NCBI GenBank assembly: GCA_045636025.1
Contig: JAZTWP010000054.1
Span: forward strand, 1 to 64,000
Direction: 5' to 3'
Source: UBA1081 sp045636025
GTDB lineage: Bacteria > Bacillota > Clostridia > Oscillospirales > Acutalibacteraceae
Length of the DNA stretch: 64,000 nucleotides
How positions within the stretch are numbered: position 1 is the first letter of the stretch; the number at the start of each line of letters is the position of its first letter. Shown here piece by piece: positions 50,133-58,624 of this stretch. The notes beneath the pieces were generated by a model. That model was not told the origin of the DNA. It saw nothing but the letters and a program-made list of their open reading frames with translations, and did no database searches. The translations under genes were made by a program, and so were the position numbers.

Positions 50133-53100
50133 TTACTTTTTACGGCTCTCAAGAAGTGCATCAACATTCTTTTGGTATCTTGCCTTGTTGCAGAGATTTC
50201 TGAGAATGTGATAAAGCTCGTTAACCGCATATTTGTTATAGAATTCACCTGCTTTTACACTTATTGTGAATGTTCTGTCAATAAACTTATCAAGCACTTT
50301 TTCAAGCTTATTCGGATTCATCAGTTTTACGGCATAGGGTGAAAACTCATAATCAAATTCACGCTTTTCAAGGGAATCAAAGTGTTCATCACCTTTTGCA
50401 AACACAGTATCATTCTTCACTGCGGTTGCGGCAAAGATGACAATATTTTCATCATCAGGAAGTTTAACAACTGCAGCACCGTCAAGATTGATTTTTACAT
50501 CAAAAACATAAAACTGTTTTGCCGTGAGATTTCCTTTTCTGCTGTGAGTATGGGACAATGTAAGAGCCTGACCTGCAGATTTTATATAACCCGTTTCACC
50601 GCTTCTCATAAGATCCCAATGACCGAGTTCTTCAAAGCAATCGGGAATCTCTGCATAAACTGACTTATTACCGCACTCAAAACGGACATTTCTGTCGCCA
50701 TCAAGTGAAGCCGCAAGCAGATGTAGGCTGTCAAAACCGTTGCCAACGATTATTTCTCTGCCGTCACAGACAATGCAATTCTTTGCATTATCTGAAAAAC
50801 TGTAATCAATGCCTGCATAAATCAGATTGCAAGGCATAATTTCTCGGGGAAGAGAAATTCCGTCTTTAAGGTCAGAGAGATGTCTTCCGCTGTCTGCAGT
50901 AATACCTGCCGCATTGTAATTGAGCGCAACAACTTCTGTGTTTTTATCGGCTTTTTCAGATTTTTCAAATTCAACAGCAAAACTTCTGATGCCGTTATGA
51001 CCTATATCAAAACAGATTCTGTTTTTGTCTGTATGAATTCTGCCGATAACTGTTTCGTCACCGCGCACATCAAGAATTTCTTTTACAGGTGATGAGAAAA
51101 CGGCTTCGACACCGTTTATATCACTACCTGAGCATTCTGCAACACGGAAAATGATTCTGTCTGAATCCTGAGCTTTTTTAACGGCAGTAATTCTGACTTT
51201 ATCATTGCTGAGTTTAACAAATGAATATTCTCTGCCGAGTTTTCCATCGTGTTTTTCGGCAATGAATGTATGCATAGGCTGACAAAAACTGTCTGCATAC
51301 GCAGAAACATCGTAAGCCTCTCCGCAATGTCCCATAATTGCAAATGAATAGCGGTTAAGCCCCATATCCATAATATGCTGAGAGCATTCCCATCGGTAAT
51401 TTGCCATCGGAGTATGTGCTACTGTGAGACGAAGTGTTGATTTATCGGGTTTATCCCAGCCTTGTCTGGAATCGCTGAAAACAGCGACACCGAATTCACC
51501 TTTTTCATCTGTTATATCTGCCCATTTCTGTGCAGGGACTTCATAAAGGCTCTCAGTATTTGTCTTTCGCTTTGCTGAGCCGTTGCCGATGTCATAGGCT
51601 GCAACATCATTTTCAGCAGTAAAACTGAATTCCGCTTTGAGAAGTGATGCTTCTTCACGCCAGTCTGTTTCATTGTAAACAGAAACAAATCTGCTGTCAC
51701 AGCCGAGGGAAACTACCTGTCTGAATTCTGACTTCCCTGCCGTCCTGATAATTTCAAGAGAGCACAATGCATCACCGTTATCAATAATTTCAATATGCGG
51801 TTTTTCCGCATACATATAGGGCTTTTCTGTCAGGTCACCGTATTTGACTTCCCATGCAGGCCAGTCAAAACTGTGAGTATTGTTAAGCACGGCAAGTCTT
51901 ACCGGCTTTTTAAGAAGCTCTCTGCTGAGTGTCTTATCATAAACAGATGAGATATCACCATTTTCGTCAATTCTTACACAGAGATATTTATTCTGAAGTG
52001 TGTCTGCCGTAACGCTGAGGTCTGTAGAGATTTTATTTTTCTCTGCACACTCTCTCACATCATAAACAGCGAGACCGCAGGAATCAACATTTGCAATAAA
52101 AGTAATTTCCGCTTTCCCCTGAGATATAATTCTGGTCTGCGAGGGCACTTCGTTTCCGTTTTTATCAAAAACTGCAAAGTCTGTAGATGAGCTTTCAACT
52201 GTTACCTTTACAGCATCTTTTCTTGTACCTGAAGTCTGTACGGGATTTGACACAACAACGGGAATACCCTCTGCAAATGATGTATCAAGCTGTGCAGAAA
52301 GAGCTTTGCAGGCTGCAGTATATTCAGCAGAGAAAGTGTTCATTGCCTGAACATAGTCATTATGGTTGCGTTTGTAACACTCCTCAAAAGATGTGCCCGT
52401 TATATCATCGTGGAAATGATGAGCAATCACCTTTTTCCACGCTTCATCAAAACCGTACTGAGGATAATCTGCAAGACCGCATACGAATGCCGCAGAAGCA
52501 AATCTTTCTGCCGCATCTGCAAGAAGTTCACTTCTTCTGTTCCATCTTTTTGTGACATTTCTTGAAGTATAACTGCCTGCACCGTGAGCTGTGAGAAGGA
52601 ATTCTCCGTCAAAAACGGGCATAGCGTTTTTCTCATCTTCGCTTCGGCTTTCAAGCATATCAAAATATTCTTTTGTGGTTGATGAATAAACTTTTGTTTC
52701 TGCTGTTTCGTTATTTCTCTGTGCTGAAACAACATTTCTAACCGATGCTTTGTGAGGTGCACCGCCTCTGTCACCTATGCCGTGGTAAGCAAAGGTAAAT
52801 TCGGGCAGATTCTTTTTTCTGTTATCTGCAATTTTATTAAGTATCCTCTCGGACTTGCTCATTTTTTTGAAAGCAGTTGTGTAAGAGAAAGGCATAAGTG
52901 CAGCCCAGATGCCCTTACCGTCGGGGCCTGTCCATTTTCCCGTATCAAAAGGAATGGGCACACTGCTTCCCCAGAAAAGTTTGCCTGTTGAGAAACCTGT
53001 CAGACCGCAATGTGCTGCAACAGAGGGTAATGCTCTGCCGAAACCGAAACAGTCAGGTAAAAAGATATCGTTTGACTCTGTGCCGAATTCTTTTCTGAAA

Positions 53101-53435
53101 AAACCGTTACCGTAAAGAATATTTCTTATAAGTGCCTCAGGTGACGGAATATTCACATCACCGTTTTCATAACAAGCTCCGCAAGGGTGCCATTTTCCCT
53201 CTTTTATATAGTTTTTTATCTTCTCGTAATCTTCGGGATAATACTCTTTGATAAGTTCATATCTGTAACTGCCCTCAAAGTTGAATTTATATTCGGGATA
53301 TTTTTCAAAAAATTCAAAATTACGTCTGATTGTATCGGGAATATATTCGTCGATAGTCTGTTCAAGTGACCAGAGCCATGAAGTATCCAGATGTGCTGTG
53401 GCTATGGTATAAATTTCAGGTTTATTCTTTACCAT
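50133..53435 (-). CDS. GH38 alpha-mannosidase
   Basis: An 1100-residue glycosidase removing alpha-linked mannose, as from N-glycans. The N-terminal catalytic domain starts with AHLDTSWLWSLEQT (zinc His/Asp), and LPDCFGFGRALPS holds the nucleophile Asp near residue 150. A helical middle domain has KKVIAHHFHDDITGTSFEECY (further zinc His). The C-terminal half is the large beta-sandwich region. No signal peptide, so it acts in the cytoplasm on imported oligosaccharides. GGGAGAGG supports the start. It follows the acetyltransferase gene by 15 nt. Confidence 0.93.
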   Translation of the reverse strand: MVKNKPEIYTIATAHLDTSWLWSLEQTIDEYIPDTIRRNFEFFEKYPEYKFNFEGSYRYELIKEYYPEDYEKIKNYIKEGKWHPCGACYENGDVNIPSPEALIRNILYGNGFFRKEFGTESNDIFLPDCFGFGRALPSVAAHCGLTGFSTGKLFWGSSVPIPFDTGKWTGPDGKGIWAALMPFSYTTAFKKMSKSERILNKIADNRKKNLPEFTFAYHGIGDRGGAPHKASVRNVVSAQRNNETAETKVYSSTTKEYFDMLESRSEDEKNAMPVFDGEFLLTAHGAGSYTSRNVTKRWNRRSELLADAAERFASAAFVCGLADYPQYGFDEAWKKVIAHHFHDDITGTSFEECYKRNHNDYVQAMNTFSAEYTAACKALSAQLDTSFAEGIPVVVSNPVQTSGTRKDAVKVTVESSSTDFAVFDKNGNEVPSQTRIISQGKAEITFIANVDSCGLAVYDVRECAEKNKISTDLSVTADTLQNKYLCVRIDENGDISSVYDKTLSRELLKKPVRLAVLNNTHSFDWPAWEVKYGDLTEKPYMYAEKPHIEIIDNGDALCSLEIIRTAGKSEFRQVVSLGCDSRFVSVYNETDWREEASLLKAEFSFTAENDVAAYDIGNGSAKRKTNTESLYEVPAQKWADITDEKGEFGVAVFSDSRQGWDKPDKSTLRLTVAHTPMANYRWECSQHIMDMGLNRYSFAIMGHCGEAYDVSAYADSFCQPMHTFIAEKHDGKLGREYSFVKLSNDKVRITAVKKAQDSDRIIFRVAECSGSDINGVEAVFSSPVKEILDVRGDETVIGRIHTDKNRICFDIGHNGIRSFAVEFEKSEKADKNTEVVALNYNAAGITADSGRHLSDLKDGISLPREIMPCNLIYAGIDYSFSDNAKNCIVCDGREIIVGNGFDSLHLLAASLDGDRNVRFECGNKSVYAEIPDCFEELGHWDLMRSGETGYIKSAGQALTLSHTHSRKGNLTAKQFYVFDVKINLDGAAVVKLPDDENIVIFAATAVKNDTVFAKGDEHFDSLEKREFDYEFSPYAVKLMNPNKLEKVLDKFIDRTFTISVKAGEFYNKYAVNELYHILRNLCNKARYQKNVDALLESRKK

Positions 53436-53450
53436 TTTAAGCCTCTCCCG

Positions 53451-54605
53451 TCAGAAACTTTCTATAAATCTTGTGGGGCGGTAAGGAAATGCTCTGAAGA
53501 AATCAGAAGCATCACCCTTGATTTCAGTACCGTTTATATATGCGGCTGAATCTGAATTGTGTCCCTCACCTGCAAGAAGAAGTTTTGCAGCAGCAGGAGG
53601 TGTGACAGCAATATCATAATCACCATCATCACATTTTGTGACAACAGCTTTGCCGTGCTGATACTCAACATCAAAAACACCGTTGTTGCACTCCATATTA
53701 TCACGGCTGAGAAGTCTGAAATGACCGTAAGCCTCGGGATATTTATTAAGTTCCAGAAGTTTTTTCATATCATAGATTCTGCCTGCAGCACCACTGCCAT
53801 TCTCATAGGTTGTGCCTGTGATTCTGTCTGCAAGAAGTGCAAAAGGTGAACCTGTGTACTGATCTTTCACAATAAGCTCTTTTGTGATGCCGTCGTAATT
53901 ACGGAGGAATCCCACAAGAGCATTGAGTGCGGAAGGATTAAGACAATAAAGCTCTTTTACACATACCGCTTCGGGACGATTGACATTAAAACGGATATAA
54001 CCGTCTGCAACTCCGTTTTCATCACGATGGAAATATGTATAGTCAGCATCTTCAAGAGGACTTCCGCAGAAAAACTTTTTATCGTTATGAAGAGTCATCA
54101 AATTTTCCTTGAGAGCACACTTTGCGTGAAGCTGACTGATTTCTTCAAAATGTTCATCTTTATAAAGAATAACATCTGTATTGCGGGGAATTGCAGTAAG
54201 GTTTGCAAAAGGAACTTTTATTGAAAACATACGGGCAAGATTTGCATAACCGAACTTTTCATAATATGAAATTGAAAATGGGAAAAGAAGACCTGCTACC
54301 CATCCTTCATCTGCCGCAGTTTCTTCTATCTTATCAAATATAGCCCTTACACCGCCCATTCTGCGGCATTCTGGTACAGAGCAGATGCCCGTTGCAACAA
54401 CAACATTCATAAAATTGCCGCAATAGTTTGCTGAAAAAGGCATAATTTCCGCACCGGCAATAATTCTGCCGTCACTGAATGCACCGAGTACGGGTGCATC
54501 GGTTTTTGTATCAACAGCGGCATCAAATTTCCATATAAACGACTGTGATGACACTTTCAGAAACTCTACTTCTTCTTCGGGTGTAGCAAGATATCTTACT
54601 TCCAT
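53451..54605 (-). CDS. Eis-like GNAT acetyltransferase
   Basis: A 384-residue protein with tandem GNAT folds and a sterol-carrier-like C-terminal domain, the Eis layout. The acetyl-CoA loop is in VVVATGICSVPECRRMGGVRAIFD near residue 75 (given here only as a position guide; key residues are R, G and G of the RxxGG-like loop), and LLFPFSISYYEKFGYANLA follows. Eis relatives acetylate amines such as aminoglycosides or lysines; the substrate here is unknown. It is the first gene before the alpha-mannosidase, perhaps acting on an amino-sugar. GGAGGAAC precedes the ATG. Confidence 0.83.
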   Translation of the reverse strand: MEVRYLATPEEEVEFLKVSSQSFIWKFDAAVDTKTDAPVLGAFSDGRIIAGAEIMPFSANYCGNFMNVVVATGICSVPECRRMGGVRAIFDKIEETAADEGWVAGLLFPFSISYYEKFGYANLARMFSIKVPFANLTAIPRNTDVILYKDEHFEEISQLHAKCALKENLMTLHNDKKFFCGSPLEDADYTYFHRDENGVADGYIRFNVNRPEAVCVKELYCLNPSALNALVGFLRNYDGITKELIVKDQYTGSPFALLADRITGTTYENGSGAAGRIYDMKKLLELNKYPEAYGHFRLLSRDNMECNNGVFDVEYQHGKAVVTKCDDGDYDIAVTPPAAAKLLLAGEGHNSDSAAYINGTEIKGDASDFFRAFPYRPTRFIESF

Positions 54606-54638
54606 AACTGTTCCTCCGTCTGAAACGTATATATTTTG

Positions 54639-54697
54639 ATTATAGCATTATAGATGGCAGAAAGCAACCTTGACATTGAATTTATTAATGGTATAAT
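54639..54697. promoter_or_regulatory. Back-to-back divergent promoters
   Basis: Minus: TTGCTT (54667-54662), 17 nt, TATAAT (54644-54639) with extended -10 TGC. Plus: TTGACA (54670-54675), 16 nt, TATAAT (54692-54697). The two -35 boxes are 2 nt apart, so polymerases would compete or be controlled together. Confidence 0.78.
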
Positions 54698-54727
54698 ATT
54701 TTTATAAATAAAGGAGGATTATTTTTT

Positions 54728-55894
54728 ATGACATCTATCACTTCATTCTTTATGGCGTTATTCTATTCATTCCTTACTTTCTTCGGAATCCCCTTTGAAA
54801 GTCCTGACCTTGAAACTTCACCCCTTCCCGAAGTTGTTCTGACAGAAGAAGAAAGAGTTCTTCTTGAAACTGCATTTGAAACAGAAACAGCATATATCGC
54901 AGCTCTTCAGCTTGATAACGGTGCTATCCCCATGACATACAATGCAAACGCAGAGCTTACTGTCAACCCCTATTTCTCCTGCTATGCTGCTCTTGCACTT
55001 CTTGACAATGCAGAGAAATATGCAGACAATGTAAAAGCTTATATTGAATGGCACTTTGCACATCTCAACACATCAAAAACAGACTATGCAGGTGTTGACG
55101 GCACAATTTATGACCAGATCATCACTGTTGAAAACGGTGTTGTTACTGCAGAAAGAATGCATCCCAGAAAATATGACTCAAACGACTCATACGCTGCATT
55201 GTTCCTTACAGTGCTTAACAAGTACGAAAAACTTACAGGCGATTCAGAATATATCATCTCAAAAAGAGCAGATATCAAACGTGTTATCAACGCTATGACA
55301 GCAACAATGCACAACGGTCTTGCATTTGCTTGCCCCGATTACAAAATCAAGTTTCTTATGGATAACAGCGAAGTTTACGAAGGTGCTTTGAATGCCGCAG
55401 AACTTTTTGAAAGAGTTATCTGCCCCGCAGACAGTTCATATAACAGCACTCTTGATTTCTGCAAATCAACTGCTTCAACAGTAAGCAAGACAATTGACAG
55501 AAAAATGTGGAACTACTACGGCGGATATTATGAAACAGCTCTCACTCAGACAGGAACTGTTGCAGCTGAATTCAGTTGGTCAACATTTTATCCCAGCGCA
55601 ACATCTCAGCTCTTTGCTATCAGCTGCGAAGTTATCTCTCCCGAATCACAGAGAGCAAAAAATCTTTATGAAAATTTCTGCGAAAACCACGATTGGGAGC
55701 ACCTCAATTTCAACAGCGAATTCTGCTGGGGTTCAATTGTTATGGCCGCAGCAAAAATGAATGACAAAGATCGCATTGTCACATATGTAAACGCATACAA
55801 CGAAAAGTTCGGTGATCACAAATATCCTCTTTACAGCGGTGATGCAGCAAGAGTTTCACTCGGTATTTACGAAATTCTTTCAAAAGCTCAATAA
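54728..55894 (+). CDS. Secreted or anchored six-hairpin-like protein
   Basis: A 388-residue protein with a Phe-rich hydrophobic N terminus lacking basic residues (SITSFFMALFYSFLTFFGIPF). The rest has repeated helical hairpins with conserved aromatic/acidic turns (QLDNGAIPMTYN, YFSCYAALALLDNA, YDSNDSYAALFLTVL, MWNYYGGYYETA, FNSEFCWGSIVMAAAK), the look of an (alpha/alpha)6 barrel as in several glycosidases. No family could be named and catalytic residues are not assigned. AAAGGAGG and a consensus promoter support the start. It is a single gene followed by a terminator. Confidence 0.7.
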   Translation: MTSITSFFMALFYSFLTFFGIPFESPDLETSPLPEVVLTEEERVLLETAFETETAYIAALQLDNGAIPMTYNANAELTVNPYFSCYAALALLDNAEKYADNVKAYIEWHFAHLNTSKTDYAGVDGTIYDQIITVENGVVTAERMHPRKYDSNDSYAALFLTVLNKYEKLTGDSEYIISKRADIKRVINAMTATMHNGLAFACPDYKIKFLMDNSEVYEGALNAAELFERVICPADSSYNSTLDFCKSTASTVSKTIDRKMWNYYGGYYETALTQTGTVAAEFSWSTFYPSATSQLFAISCEVISPESQRAKNLYENFCENHDWEHLNFNSEFCWGSIVMAAAKMNDKDRIVTYVNAYNEKFGDHKYPLYSGDAARVSLGIYEILSKAQ

Positions 55895-55902
55895 AACGCA
55901 TA

Positions 55903-55937
55903 ACGGAGCATACGCAACACCGTAAGCTCCGTTTTTC
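55903..55937 (+). terminator. Terminator after the six-hairpin-like gene
   Basis: ACGGAGC / GCTCCGT stem (55903-55909 and 55926-55932) with a 16-nt loop, followed by TTTTT. Confidence 0.75.
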
Positions 55938-55972
55938 TCTTGGAATATACACAAACAATCAGGTGATTTACA

Positions 55973-56836
55973 ATGAAAATATCAACAGAAATAGGTTCTG
56001 CCGCAAACATTATCGGTGAAGAAAAAGCCGTTGAGCTTGTTGCAAAAGCAGGTTTTGATGCATTTGACCTTACATTGACTTCAATGTGCAAGTTTGATTG
56101 GGACAAAAAATGCCTCATTCCGAGTTCTCATCCGTTTCTGGGCAACGACTATCTTGCATTTGCAAGAAGAGTGAAACAAGCAGGTCTTGACAACGGTATT
56201 GTGTGCAATCAGTCCCACGCACCGTTTCCCACAGCAGTTCCCGAAATCCGCGCATTTCTGAAAAGAGCAATTGAATGCACGGCAGAAGCCGGCGGAAAAA
56301 TCTGCATAATTCATCCGATGAACAAAGGTACTACTGAAGAAAATGCAGAGATGTATGCTGAGCTTCTCCCCTTTGCAAAAGAACACGGAGTGAAAATTGC
56401 AACAGAAAATATGTGGATATGGAATAACGAAAAGGACGAATCAATGTTTGCAGCCTGTGCAACGCCCGAAAGCTTCAATGCACATCTTGATGCTGTGAAT
56501 GATGATTATTTTATTGCCTGCCTTGACCTCGGACACGCAGAAATGAAAGGTGTCGGCACAAGTGCAACAGAAATGATTTATGCACTCGGCAACAGACTTC
56601 AGGCTCTTCATATTCACGACAACGACAAATGGCACGACAGCCATCAGATTCCTTTTACAATGGATATCAATTTTGACCCCATCATAAAAGCTCTTAAGGA
56701 TATCGGTTACAACGGATATCTCACTCTCGAAGCAAACAGATACCTTTCAGGCTACACATCAGAAAATATTTTTGACGGCATCTGCAAAATGGCTGAAAGT
56801 GCAAAAAAGTTTGCAATGATGTTTGAAAATAAGTAA
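55973..56836 (+). CDS. Sugar phosphate isomerase/epimerase-like TIM barrel
   Basis: A 287-residue AP-endonuclease-2/xylose-isomerase-like TIM-barrel protein. Metal-site features include NQSHAPFPTAVPE (His), CIIHPMN (His), ATENMWIWN (Glu), CLDLGHAEM (Asp/His), ALHIHDNDKWHDSHQIPF (His/Asp) and YLTLEANRY (Glu). Members isomerise or epimerise free sugars, inositols or keto-acids; substrate not assignable. CAGGTGA precedes the ATG. Cytoplasmic, 14 nt ahead of the YgjV-like gene. Confidence 0.85.
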   Translation: MKISTEIGSAANIIGEEKAVELVAKAGFDAFDLTLTSMCKFDWDKKCLIPSSHPFLGNDYLAFARRVKQAGLDNGIVCNQSHAPFPTAVPEIRAFLKRAIECTAEAGGKICIIHPMNKGTTEENAEMYAELLPFAKEHGVKIATENMWIWNNEKDESMFAACATPESFNAHLDAVNDDYFIACLDLGHAEMKGVGTSATEMIYALGNRLQALHIHDNDKWHDSHQIPFTMDINFDPIIKALKDIGYNGYLTLEANRYLSGYTSENIFDGICKMAESAKKFAMMFENK

Positions 56837-56850
56837 GAACGGAATTTTTT

Positions 56851-57399
56851 ATGACTACAACAGAAATCATCGCACAGTCAATAGGCATTTTTGCAATGTG
56901 CTTCAATCTTTTTTCATACCAGCAGAAAACAAGAAAAGGTGCAATAATCTGTCAGCTTTTCGGCACATTCCTTTTTACGGTAAACTTCTTTTTGCTCGGT
57001 GCAATAGTAGGTGCACTTATGAATTTCATAGGTGCCGTCAGAGCTGTTATCTTCATAAACAAAGAAAAACTCAAGGCTGACCATATTGCGTGGTTTATCG
57101 GTTTTACAACAGTTTATGTGGTATCATACATTCTCACATTCACCGTTTTCGGCAAAGAAGCTGTGCCCGTAAACTTCATTATTGAAGCTCTGCCCGTAAT
57201 CGGTATGATTGCAACAACTCACAGTTACCGCCTTACAGATGCAAAGGCTATCCGCAGATTCGGTCTTATAAGCTCCCCAGTATGGCTTGTTTATAATATT
57301 GTGAATTTCTCTGTGGGTGCAATAATATGCGAAGTTCTCAGCCTTTGCTCCATAATTATCGGTATGATAAGACTTGACAGAAAAAAGAAACAGCCTTAA
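56851..57399 (+). CDS. YgjV-family membrane protein
   Basis: A 182-residue protein with about five to six membrane helices. QSIGIFAMCFNLFSYQQKTRKG and CQLFGTFLFTVNFFLLGAIVG match the YgjV family, whose function is unknown. The start follows the TIM-barrel stop by 14 nt with a weak ribosome binding site. Its stop codon overlaps the stop of the converging 81-residue gene, and no terminator separates them. Confidence 0.78.
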   Translation: MTTTEIIAQSIGIFAMCFNLFSYQQKTRKGAIICQLFGTFLFTVNFFLLGAIVGALMNFIGAVRAVIFINKEKLKADHIAWFIGFTTVYVVSYILTFTVFGKEAVPVNFIIEALPVIGMIATTHSYRLTDAKAIRRFGLISSPVWLVYNIVNFSVGAIICEVLSLCSIIIGMIRLDRKKKQP

Positions 57400-57641
57400 T
57401 TACCGGGTCTCTGCGGTGTTTTATCATCCTCTTTTTTCCACCTTGCAGATTCTTTTCTGAGCCTTTCTGCAGTGACTTTATCAAGTCCCTGACCTATTGC
57501 GGGATATGTGTTATCTGACACCTGCGTAGGCTGAATGTTATATGTGCCGTAAAAATTTATCTGCTCAAAGGCATTTTCAGGCTGACTGTCATTATTTATC
57601 ACTGACGGAGTCTTTATTTCTTTATCTTTATTCTTATCCAA
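57396..57641 (-). CDS. Small hypothetical protein, 81 residues
   Basis: Not recognised. The frame opens at a TTG (57641) with MDKNKDKEIKTPSVINN, is polar throughout, contains FEQINFYGTYNIQP and NTYPAIGQGLDKV, and ends KKEDDKTPQRPGN. The ribosome binding site GAGGTG is the 3' arm of a terminator-like hairpin and the start codon is built from the end of its T tract. It is 40 nt after the HPr-kinase-like gene and may be its substrate or partner. A precursor-peptide role was considered but there is no leader/core pattern to support it. Confidence 0.6.
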   Translation of the reverse strand: MDKNKDKEIKTPSVINNDSQPENAFEQINFYGTYNIQPTQVSDNTYPAIGQGLDKVTAERLRKESARWKKEDDKTPQRPGN

Positions 57642-57674
57642 AAAAATCACCTCGGTTTTAGTATTACCGAGGTG
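57642..57674 (-). terminator. Hairpin overlapping ribosome binding site and TTG start
   Basis: The minus strand has CACCTCGG / CCGAGGTG (plus 57648-57655 and 57667-57674), an 11-nt loop, then ATTTTTTTGG. It reads as an intrinsic terminator after the kinase-like gene, yet GAGGTG is the ribosome binding site and TTG the start codon of the next gene. Same arrangement as at 7172-7216. Confidence 0.65.
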
Positions 57675-57681
57675 TTGTTTT

Positions 57682-58533
57682 TTATAAATTTTCAAGAAAA
57701 TCGTGAAGAACATCAACTGCCGTACTGTCAGGCAGGCAGGCAAGTGACAACACGGGGATGCCCACAGCAAATTTTTCTGCAATATCACCTGCTACTCTGT
57801 TATGTACACTTGTTATAGCAGACTGATAACAGCCCTCATACACCGCCTTGTATGCGTTTAACCCGCTTAATCTGCTGATTGTATTCACCTTTGCCTGAGA
57901 CAGCCTTACAACGGCTTTTACAGGCATTTTTTTGTTTTTACAGATACCTGATGAACCTGAAAACGGCAAACCTGATGCACAGCACACACCATCTTTTACA
58001 TAAAGCAGAGATTTATCACCGTTTATGATTTCGGCATTCCTGAACTTTTCCCACAAATCAGCCTGAGTTGATTTTCCCGTGCCGCAGGGAGCTGTAAAAA
58101 GAATTGCCTCACCATTGTACTCAATAAACGATGAATGAAACACAACTGTTCCGAATTGCTCTGCAATATCACCGAAATCAATAAGGTCAAAAACAAGCCT
58201 TGTCCAGATTTTACCTCTGTATTTTTCGGGGATATAGATATTATGAACCGAAGGCTCTGAATCAGCAACTTTACGCACTGCATAAAAGTCTTCTGATCCG
58301 TCAAGATGATAATAAATAAAAATGCAGTTATCGCCCTTTGTGATAAGTGCTCTGTCGCCTGATTTTATCACTTCACCTGAAACAACAATCTTGTCCGTAT
58401 AATCAAATTTTACCGTGATATCGGGAGTTTTGCCCTCTGTCAGGAATGCTGCAAATTTATCATTCACCTGAAGCTTTTCGGGAGTTTCAACACCGATAAC
58501 GATAATTCCCGTTTCAAACTGACAATAATGCAT
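57682..58533 (-). CDS. HPr-kinase-like P-loop ATPase
   Basis: A 283-residue protein. The N-terminal ~130 residues form an unrecognised alpha/beta region; the C-terminal half carries FTAPCGTGKSTQADLWEKF (Walker A near residue 150) and INGDKSLLYVKDGVCCASGLPFSG, like the HPr kinase/phosphorylase C domain. Full HprK N-domain motifs and the GxxGIGKSE form are not seen, so it is not the catabolite-control HprK itself. Such orphan kinases often sit with small peptides. GAGGTGATAAA precedes the ATG at 58533. Confidence 0.72.
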   Translation of the reverse strand: MHYCQFETGIIVIGVETPEKLQVNDKFAAFLTEGKTPDITVKFDYTDKIVVSGEVIKSGDRALITKGDNCIFIYYHLDGSEDFYAVRKVADSEPSVHNIYIPEKYRGKIWTRLVFDLIDFGDIAEQFGTVVFHSSFIEYNGEAILFTAPCGTGKSTQADLWEKFRNAEIINGDKSLLYVKDGVCCASGLPFSGSSGICKNKKMPVKAVVRLSQAKVNTISRLSGLNAYKAVYEGCYQSAITSVHNRVAGDIAEKFAVGIPVLSLACLPDSTAVDVLHDFLENL

Positions 58534-58571
58534 TTTATCACCTCGCATAATCAGATTTTATCATAATTCAG

Positions 58572-58609
58572 AAAAAAAATCAACAGGACCTGCCTTGCGG
58601 CAAGTCCTG
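58572..58609 (-). terminator. Terminator after the flavin oxidoreductase gene
   Basis: The minus strand has CAGGACTTGCC / GGCAGGTCCTG with a short loop (58584-58609), followed by TTGATTTTTTTT. It isolates this gene from the HPr-kinase-like gene downstream. Confidence 0.82.
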
Positions 58610-58624
58610 AAAAATTTTAAGATA

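Noticed and set aside
57396..58533. Lasso-peptide or other RiPP cluster around the HPr-kinase-like gene
   Set aside because: No cyclase, leader peptidase, radical-SAM enzyme or leader/core pattern is nearby.
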